Under the pieces are notes generated by a model. The model saw nothing but the letters and a program-made list of their open reading frames with translations, ran no database searches and was not told the origin of the DNA. A stretch of DNA of 10,315 bases from Anaerolineae bacterium. Its GTDB lineage: Bacteria > Chloroflexota > Anaerolineae > JAADDB01. The DNA lies in contig WFQT01000185.1 of NCBI GenBank assembly GCA_015486895.1, positions 1-10,315 of the forward strand, written 5' to 3'. The position numbers and the translations under genes are program-made. Below, piece by piece: positions 6,395-10,315 of this stretch (positions within the stretch are counted from its first letter, which is position 1; the number at the start of each line of letters is the position of its first letter).

Positions 6395-6955
6395 ATGCGT
6401 GTCATTTCTGGTACGGCTCGTGGTCACAAATTGAAGCCGGTGCCCGGAGAATCGACTCGTCCTGTTACCGACCGGGTAAAAGAAGCGTTGTTCGACATTT
6501 TGGGCGCCTGGATTGTGGACAGCGTCGGCTTAGACTTGTTTGGTGGCACCGGGGCTGTAGGCATTGAGGCGCTGAGTCGTGGTGCTGCCCGGGTGACGTT
6601 CGTGGAGCGTAACCGGAAGGCGTTAGCGGTGTTGCAAGAGAACTTGCAGCATACTAAGCTGACTGCTGGGGCTACCGTGATAGGTGGGGATGCTTTTCGC
6701 TTTTTGTTGCGGGAAGGCATTGGCCCTTTCGATTGGATTTACGTCGCTCCCCCTCAATACCAAGGGCTTTGGCTGAAAGCGCTACAACGAATTGATGGCA
6801 GGTCACAATTGCTGGCACCCGATGGTTTCGCCATTATCCAAATTCACCCCAAAGAAGAGCAGCCCACGGACGAGTTAGCCCATTTATACCTTACTGATCG
6901 GCGCAAGTACGGCAGCACTTTACTCCTCTGGTATCAACTCCGGGAACAGGATTGA
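6395..6955 (+). CDS. rsmD: 16S rRNA (guanine-N2)-methyltransferase RsmD
   Basis: RsmD methylates N2 of a guanine in 16S rRNA (G966 in E. coli numbering) using SAM during 30S assembly. It is 186 residues, typical for the family. MRVISGTARGHKL, then TRPVTDRVKEALFDIL (21-36), is the RsmD signature start. The SAM motif LDLFGGTGAVGIEALSRGA (46-64) and acidic E71 after strand 2 are clear. The catalytic motif, normally [D/N]PP[Y/F], reads APPQY here (118-122), so the first acidic or amide residue is missing. I recall this APPQY form in other Chloroflexota RsmD-like proteins, but it should be checked. The ATG is 8 bases after the dnaJ stop with no clear ribosome site, so translation probably depends on coupling. 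It is the last gene of the + strand block. Confidence 0.92.
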   Translation: MRVISGTARGHKLKPVPGESTRPVTDRVKEALFDILGAWIVDSVGLDLFGGTGAVGIEALSRGAARVTFVERNRKALAVLQENLQHTKLTAGATVIGGDAFRFLLREGIGPFDWIYVAPPQYQGLWLKALQRIDGRSQLLAPDGFAIIQIHPKEEQPTDELAHLYLTDRRKYGSTLLLWYQLREQD

Positions 6956-6978
6956 TGATTCCCGCGATTTTGCCTCTA

Positions 6979-7015
6979 CCATAGATTGCTGGCTCGATAC
7001 GAGTATCCGCTATGG
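6979..7015. repeat. Compound hairpin between convergent genes
   Basis: CCATAG (6979-6984) pairs with CTATGG (7010-7015), and inside it GATAC (6996-7000) pairs with GTATC (7003-7007). The structure lies 24 bases after the rsmD stop, between convergent genes, where a bidirectional terminator would be expected. It has no proper T tract, so this role is tentative. Confidence 0.3.
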
Positions 7016-7061
7016 CCTTTCCCCTGGTTCATTGCCTGACGGCTCTAAATCTTCTCCCTCC
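7012..7061 (-). repeat. Degenerate dispersed repeat, copy B (inverted)
   Basis: Read on the - strand, this aligns without gaps to 4212-4261, about 40 of 50 identical and only transitions among the differences. It lies in the gap between rsmD and the SPFH gene. It lacks the ATG that opens the short ORF in copy A. On the + strand just beyond it, GAGTGCAGCGAGG (7083-7095) resembles GAGCGCAGCGAAG (9514-9526) in the G/C-rich element near the right end, so the two repeat types may be related. Confidence 0.6.
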
Positions 7062-7149
7062 AATCAGAGATGGGGTGAACCTGAGTGCAGCGAGGGCCGG
7101 GGGATAAGTCTTGCCGCGTTGAACTTCAATCGGCGGCTGGGCTTCGGAA

Positions 7150-8139
7150 TTACTCCCCTTTGTCGCCCAACATTTCCTTGATGCCTCCCAGGGAACTGAG
7201 CACGCCGCTAGCCTCGTATGGTAGATAAACGGACTTGGTGCCCTTCCCGGAGACCATCTCTTTGAGCGTGTCGATGTAGCGTACGGCAATGAGATAATTG
7301 GTCGGGTTACCATTACTTTCAGCGACCGCCTTCGTGACTAAGGAAATTGCTTCCGCTTCCGCGTTAGCCGTCCGGATGCGCGCCTCGGCAGCACCTTCAG
7401 CCACCAAGATTTTGGCTTTTTTCTCCCCTTCCGCCTGGCGTATCTGCGCTTCCCGTTTTCCTTCCGCCTCCAATATGGCAGCCCGCTTGGAGCCTTCCGC
7501 TTCTAAAATTGCAGCGCGCTTGTCCCGTTCTGCTCGCATCTGCTTTTCCATAGCGTCACGGATGTCTCGCGGCGGGTTGATGTCCTGCAATTCCACCCGG
7601 TTGACTTTTACTCCCCACTTGTCCGTGGCTTCATCCAAAATTGCTCGCAGCTTGCTATTGATGGTGTCGCGGGAAGAGAGTGTCTCATCCAGGTCTAACT
7701 CGCCGATGATGTTACGCAATGTTGTCTGAGTTAGTTTCTCAATTGCATCGGGTAGGTTGGCAATTTCGTAAACTGCCTTCACCGGATCGGTGATCTGGAA
7801 ATAGAGGAGGGCGTTGATTTCAGTGACCACATTGTCCTTGGTAATGACATTCTGCCGGGGGAAATCGTAGACCGTCTCTCGCAAGTCGATGCGGTTAATC
7901 CGCCTCGTGTGCACAATCTTGGTACCATCCTTCCCTTCAGTGACATAACGCCATGCGATTTGTCGCGGTTTATCCACAATGGGCCAGATGATGTTGACGC
8001 CAGAGCTCAACGTACGGTTGTATTTACCTAATCGCTCGATAACCATCGTCTCTGCTTGCTGGATAATGGCAATGCCCCGAATAGCAAAAACCATGACGAA
8101 CAATGCCAAAATAACAACGATAACCAGAATACCAATCAT
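7150..8139 (-). CDS. SPFH/stomatin-family membrane protein (QmcA/HflK-like slipin)
   Basis: This is a 329-residue membrane scaffold protein, thought in this family to form large oligomeric cages or lipid microdomains that control membrane proteases and other proteins. One N-terminal hydrophobic helix (3-20) anchors it. The SPFH domain (about 21-190) follows, with DLRETVYDFPRQNVITKDN (85-103), then a long charged coiled coil (about 195-270). That coil holds four 11-residue repeats of the form xAxILxAEGxx (208-251), a hendecad pattern. Codons differ between repeats, so this is protein-level periodicity and not a fresh DNA duplication. AGGAGGT lies 6 bases before the ATG, and the ATG overlaps the NfeD stop as ATGA. 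The NfeD-SPFH pairing is well known (as in E. coli ybbJ-qmcA). The exact subfamily name is uncertain. Confidence 0.93.
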   Translation of the reverse strand: MIGILVIVVILALFVMVFAIRGIAIIQQAETMVIERLGKYNRTLSSGVNIIWPIVDKPRQIAWRYVTEGKDGTKIVHTRRINRIDLRETVYDFPRQNVITKDNVVTEINALLYFQITDPVKAVYEIANLPDAIEKLTQTTLRNIIGELDLDETLSSRDTINSKLRAILDEATDKWGVKVNRVELQDINPPRDIRDAMEKQMRAERDKRAAILEAEGSKRAAILEAEGKREAQIRQAEGEKKAKILVAEGAAEARIRTANAEAEAISLVTKAVAESNGNPTNYLIAVRYIDTLKEMVSGKGTKSVYLPYEASGVLSSLGGIKEMLGDKGE

Positions 8140-8597
8140 GCTTGTACCTCCTCAGGGGATGAAATGGCCCGCTTGACAAATATTTTTGTGCCCTCAACGC
8201 CCACCACTACGACTTTCTCCCCGGCGGCGATGGGGACACCTGTCGATGAAAAAGCCCACCAATCATCGCCATGGACGATTACCCGGCCTTGATGGGTGTT
8301 GGGGTCAATCGGCACGGATACAATGCCTTTTCTACCTAGCAGAGCATCAACATTCGTTCTCACGTCTTGGGTTGTACGATAGAAATGCCGTATGAAAAGC
8401 GGGCGTAGGCTAAAGAAGACAATCAAGGTGACAACGGAGAACGATATCAATTGCACTGTCAAGCTGCCCCCGACAACAGCAGCCACGGCGGCACCCAACG
8501 CACCTATGCCGAAACAAGCTAATATGAAGCCTGTAGTGAGCACTTCGGCAATAAAAAGAACAATGGCCACAATGACCCATATTTCCCAGACAGTCAT
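8136..8597 (-). CDS. NfeD-like membrane protein, partner of the SPFH protein
   Basis: This is a 153-residue integral membrane protein of the short NfeD type (NfeD1b), which lacks the N-terminal ClpP-like protease domain of long NfeD. Three hydrophobic helices (about 3-23, 25-44, 47-66) are followed by a soluble OB-fold domain (about 86-143). That domain contains LLGRKGIVSV, the conserved tryptophans of DDWWAFS (111-117) and GEKVVVVGVEGTKIFVK (126-142). The family is tied to SPFH proteins by gene neighbourhood and is thought to bind or modulate them in the membrane. AAGGAGGA sits about 6 bases before the ATG. The stop overlaps the SPFH ATG by 4 bases, so the two are translated together. The sulfotransferase gene upstream on the same strand is 98 bases away and may or may not share the transcript. 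Confidence 0.93.
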   Translation of the reverse strand: MTVWEIWVIVAIVLFIAEVLTTGFILACFGIGALGAAVAAVVGGSLTVQLISFSVVTLIVFFSLRPLFIRHFYRTTQDVRTNVDALLGRKGIVSVPIDPNTHQGRVIVHGDDWWAFSSTGVPIAAGEKVVVVGVEGTKIFVKRAISSPEEVQA

Positions 8598-8695
8598 CTT
8601 GCTTCCTCCTTAGAATAAAACAACCCCTTCAGTTCGGCTCACCGGGACTCGTTATCAGTCATTGCCGATGAAGAGTTGGTAGCTGTTGCCTGATT

Positions 8696-9355
8696 CTATT
8701 GTGCTGTGGTAGCAGCTTGCAATTTCTCCTGGCGCTGGCGGTACAGATTAGGGTCAATGGCTGCAAGCATTTTTTCTTCATCCAAGCAGTTGCCGAAAAA
8801 GCGGTTCACCTGGGCCACCTGCTCCGCCGGCTCATGGAGCAGGTCGTTGTAACTCACGTATAGCACCGTCATATTCGGCTGCCGAGATAGCCAGCCTTTC
8901 ACCTGCCGCAAGTGTTTTTGGTAAAGCTGAGCCATTTTCTCATCGCTGACTCGGTCAGCCGGTTCACCTCGGTGAGCAAGCATCCGCCGCTGCGACGCTA
9001 AAATCTCCGGGATGGCCCGATGCATGAACACAACTCGGTACGTGTAACCCGCCGGGAGATGCTCCAACAGCGCCGAAATGACCTTGACCACTTTACCCTT
9101 AGCATTCTCGAGCCAAGCAGTGTCCCCTTTAGGCAACTGCTTAACCCGCTCCAGCTCGTAATAGCCTTTGGGATTATCCTCATCTGCAGTGCGCAGGTTA
9201 TCGGTCACTACGGGAATGCCACCCGCCTCTAACATTTTCATCATCATAGAGGTACCAGAACGTGGCAGACCAGAAACAATAGTGACGATTTCCCGATCAA
9301 AGCATGCTTTCTTTTTACCACCTAATAACTTGTCAAATAGCCCCACAAGTGACAA
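8696..9355 (-). CDS. Sulfotransferase-family P-loop protein
   Basis: This 219-residue protein has the fold of PAPS-dependent sulfotransferases, which move a sulfuryl group from PAPS to a hydroxyl or amine. The 5'-phosphosulfate loop is GLPRSGTS (29-36). The 3'-phosphate site fits H112-R113 followed eight residues later by S121 (VVFMHRAIPEILASQ). The segment TADEDNPKGYYELERV (56-71) is typical of a bacterial subfamily annotated only as sulfotransferase family. There is no signal peptide or membrane helix, and the substrate is unknown. No ATG lies near the family start. I chose TTG at 9355, with GGGAGG three bases before it; GTG at 9346 is the alternative, with a more distant ribosome site. Two direct GAGCTATTTTC repeats lie just upstream. 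It may lead an operon with nfeD and the SPFH gene, but the 98-base gap leaves this open. Confidence 0.86.
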   Translation of the reverse strand: MSLVGLFDKLLGGKKKACFDREIVTIVSGLPRSGTSMMMKMLEAGGIPVVTDNLRTADEDNPKGYYELERVKQLPKGDTAWLENAKGKVVKVISALLEHLPAGYTYRVVFMHRAIPEILASQRRMLAHRGEPADRVSDEKMAQLYQKHLRQVKGWLSRQPNMTVLYVSYNDLLHEPAEQVAQVNRFFGNCLDEEKMLAAIDPNLYRQRQEKLQAATTAQ

Positions 9356-9364
9356 TTCCCTCCC

Positions 9365-9387
9365 GAAAATAGCTCTGAAAATAGCTC
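9365..9387. repeat. Tandem direct repeat in front of the sulfotransferase gene
   Basis: GAAAATAGCTC occurs at 9365-9375 and again at 9377-9387 with one base between, so the period is 12. It begins 10 bases upstream of the TTG start. A further TGAAAATAG lies at 9433-9441, and its inverse TATTTTCA lies at 9415-9422. Repeats of this size near a start can be regulator sites, but the role is not shown by sequence. Confidence 0.6.
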
Positions 9388-9445
9388 ACGGACAAACACG
9401 GAAAACACTGATCTTATTTTCATCCGCTCCCCTGAAAATAGGACC

Positions 9446-9540
9446 TCACCCCCGGCTGGCTGACCATTTGGTCGGCCAGCTCCCCCTTTCCCCCTCTCCG
9501 AGGCGGAAAGGGGGAGCGCAGCGAAGCTTTGGGGAGAGGC
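9446..9540. repeat. G/C-rich double-hairpin intergenic element
   Basis: Two strong stems lie side by side. GCTGGCTGACC (9455-9465) pairs with GGTCGGCCAGC (9470-9480), 11 bp with one G-T wobble and a 4-base loop. GCTCCCCCTTTCC (9479-9491) pairs exactly with GGAAAGGGGGAGC (9505-9517), 13 bp. The stems share two bases, so they may compete. The edges CCTCACCCCC (9445-9454) and GGGGAGAGG (9531-9539) match a type of intergenic repeat I recall as common in Chloroflexota and cyanobacteria (CCTCACCCCC...CCCCTCTCC...GGGAGAGG). It may act as a terminator for the polyprenyl synthase transcript. Confidence 0.65.
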
Positions 9541-9597
9541 CCCCCCGAAGATAAGATGCAATGCTATAATTTGATGCCAGGTCGCCGCGTTTGTTGC

Positions 9598-9613
9598 TCA
9601 CAGATAACACGGA
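9598..9613. repeat. CACAGATAACACGGA intergenic repeat, copy 2
   Basis: TCACAGATAACACGGA here matches CCACAGAATAACACGGA at 1632-1648 apart from one indel and the first base. A third, weaker copy lies at 9395-9412. Function unknown. Confidence 0.45.
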
Positions 9614-9660
9614 TCAGCAGTTAGCCTATAGCCATTGGCACCGGATGCCCCTCATGCATT

Positions 9661-9702
9661 CACGCATCACGCATCACGCAATACCCAATACGTATTACGT
9701 AT
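9661..9702. repeat. Period-7 degenerate tandem array
   Basis: Six consecutive heptamers read CACGCAT, CACGCAT, CACGCAA, TACCCAA, TACGTAT, TACGTAT. A related CATGCAT lies just before, offset by one T. The units fit YACGYAW with one exception. The length of 7 would frameshift any reading frame, so this is not coding. Heptamer arrays are known from cyanobacteria, and I recall similar ones in Chloroflexota. Variable copy number between strains would be expected. Confidence 0.7.
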
Positions 9703-9829
9703 GCCCAAAGCATCGACACAACGATTTACTAAGGATACTTGGATATTAACCGGTCGTCAAACCGCTATTGTATGACCTAACCCGCTTCAATTGAAAGGCG
9801 TAGTAAGAGCTCTGTGAAAATGCAGCGGC

Positions 9830-9859
9830 GCCGGCAATACCAGAATTAGCTTTGCCGGC
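9830..9859 (-). terminator. Hairpin spanning the polyprenyl synthase stop
   Basis: GCCGGCAA (9830-9837) and TTGCCGGC (9852-9859) are exact reverse complements around a 14-base loop that contains the stop codon. On the - strand GCCGCTGCATTTTC follows, so the T run is short and 8 bases away. It may slow or end transcription, but it is not a textbook terminator. Confidence 0.3.
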
Positions 9860-10315
9860 CAAGCAGCGCTTGAGCCAAAGAGCGCAAGTCCCTCTGGGCA
9901 TTGTTCTCGATCCCTGTCTCATCTAAAGCGGCCATAGCCGCCCGGTGGTGGCTGCGTGCCTGTGTCTCGGTATGATCTCGAGCGCCCGCCTGCGCTAATA
10001 ACTCCAGCACCTGGTGCGTATCTTCGGCAGAAAGCGTTTCCCGGTGATAAATCTCCCGCACCGCCGACGCCACCTCCGGCTGTGCCAACGCGTATAGCAA
10101 CGGCAGCGTTTTCTTGCGCTCTAAGATGTCAGAAGCGGCAGACTTGCCCGTTCTTGCCTCATCTCCCCAAATGCCTAAAATATCATCCTCCATCTGAAAA
10201 GCTAAGCCAAGGTGATAACCGAAACGGCGGTAAGCTTCTAGGCACTCGGGCTTACAACCTGCGATTAAAGCGCCTAACCCGGTGGATATCGCGAGGAGAG
10301 CCGCTGTCTTCCCTC
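9846..10315 (-). CDS. Polyprenyl diphosphate synthase, C-terminal part
   Basis: This is a trans-prenyltransferase that condenses isopentenyl diphosphate with an allylic diphosphate to make farnesyl, geranylgeranyl or longer chains for quinones, carotenoids or lipids. The frame is open to the window edge, so the start lies to the right; 155 codons are present. The first residues, GKTAALLA, contain the conserved K-T pair. The second aspartate-rich region reads FQMEDDILGIWGD (39-51), with D43 and D44 kept but GIWGD where DDxxD enzymes usually have D. GKSAASDI (56-63) and KKTLP (67-71) follow as in the family. The first Asp-rich motif is outside the window. The C-terminal tail (about 85-155) is helical and less conserved. 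Product chain length cannot be judged. An in-frame ATG at 10193 is internal and is not the start, because family sequence precedes it. Confidence 0.92.
   Translation of the reverse strand, partial: GKTAALLAISTGLGALIAGCKPECLEAYRRFGYHLGLAFQMEDDILGIWGDEARTGKSAASDILERKKTLPLLYALAQPEVASAVREIYHRETLSAEDTHQVLELLAQAGARDHTETQARSHHRAAMAALDETGIENNAQRDLRSLAQALLGRQS

Larger units (their letters stand above)
9356..9845. other. 490-base repeat-rich intergenic region
   Basis: It lies between the polyprenyl synthase stop and the sulfotransferase start, both on the - strand. I see no gene. It holds direct GAAAATAGCTC repeats (9365-9387), a TATTTTCA/TGAAAATA inverted repeat (9415-9440), a G/C-rich double hairpin (about 9446-9540), an extended -10-like site on the + strand (9562-9570), an AACACGGA-type stretch (9598-9613), a period-7 array (9661-9702) and a hairpin spanning the synthase stop (9830-9859). 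Bases 9703-9829 show nothing I can name. The promoter of the sulfotransferase gene must be here but no box pair is convincing. Confidence 0.7.

Noticed and set aside
7029..7313. 94-codon open frame on the - strand crossing the SPFH gene end
   Set aside because: It runs out of frame through the SPFH 3' end and then through repeat sequence; nothing supports translation.
9322..9561. 79-codon open frame on the - strand over the G/C-rich element
   Set aside because: Its residues come from the double-hairpin repeat and overlap the sulfotransferase start in another frame; it is probably repeat-derived noise.
9661..9702. CRISPR array
   Set aside because: The units are 7 bases without spacers, so this is a simple tandem array.

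Overview
The window looks like ordinary housekeeping chromosome from a bacterium, most likely a thermophilic member of the Chloroflexota (Anaerolineae or Caldilineae-like). This assignment is an inference. It rests on a two-active-site protein disulfide oxidoreductase typical of thermophiles, on the style of the CoaE and RsmD proteins (RsmD carries APPQY in place of the usual DPPY), on the polyprenyl synthetase type, and on intergenic repeats of kinds I associate with that phylum. Shine-Dalgarno sites are clear, and starts include ATG, GTG and probably TTG. I saw no phage, transposase, CRISPR or defence gene.

Left half, all on the + strand: the 3' part of a SpoU/TrmH-family RNA 2'-O-methyltransferase (1-711); a hairpin that may be its terminator; a protein disulfide oxidoreductase with CQYC and CPYC sites (837-1490); a 629-base gap rich in inverted repeats and ending in a promoter with a perfect -10; and NAD-dependent DNA ligase LigA (2120-4168). 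A tight block follows: coaE, a two-helix membrane protein of 67 residues, dnaJ and rsmD (4374-6955). The first three overlap by 4 and 11 bases and rsmD starts 8 bases after dnaJ, so this is almost certainly one operon. It combines the last step of CoA synthesis, a Hsp70 co-chaperone and a 16S rRNA methyltransferase. A 31-codon ORF with a good ribosome site lies just upstream of coaE and in its frame.

Right half, all on the - strand and convergent with the first block: a P-loop sulfotransferase-family protein (9355-8696), an NfeD-like membrane protein (8597-8136) and an SPFH/stomatin-type protein (8139-7150). The NfeD and SPFH genes overlap as ATGA, the classic NfeD-SPFH pair. The 3' part of a polyprenyl diphosphate synthase (10315-9846) enters from the right edge behind a repeat-rich gap of 490 bases.

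The most interesting material is noncoding: a 17-bp perfect inverted repeat at 1674-1710; two copies of one degenerate repeat (4212-4261 and, inverted, 7012-7061) whose ungapped alignment differs only by transitions; a G/C-rich double hairpin at 9446-9540; a period-7 tandem array at 9661-9702; and clustered TGAAAATAG-type sites in front of the sulfotransferase gene. I do not see a clear, previously undescribed multi-gene system. The best candidates for new biology are the small membrane protein between coaE and dnaJ, the short ORF before coaE, and the repeat family.
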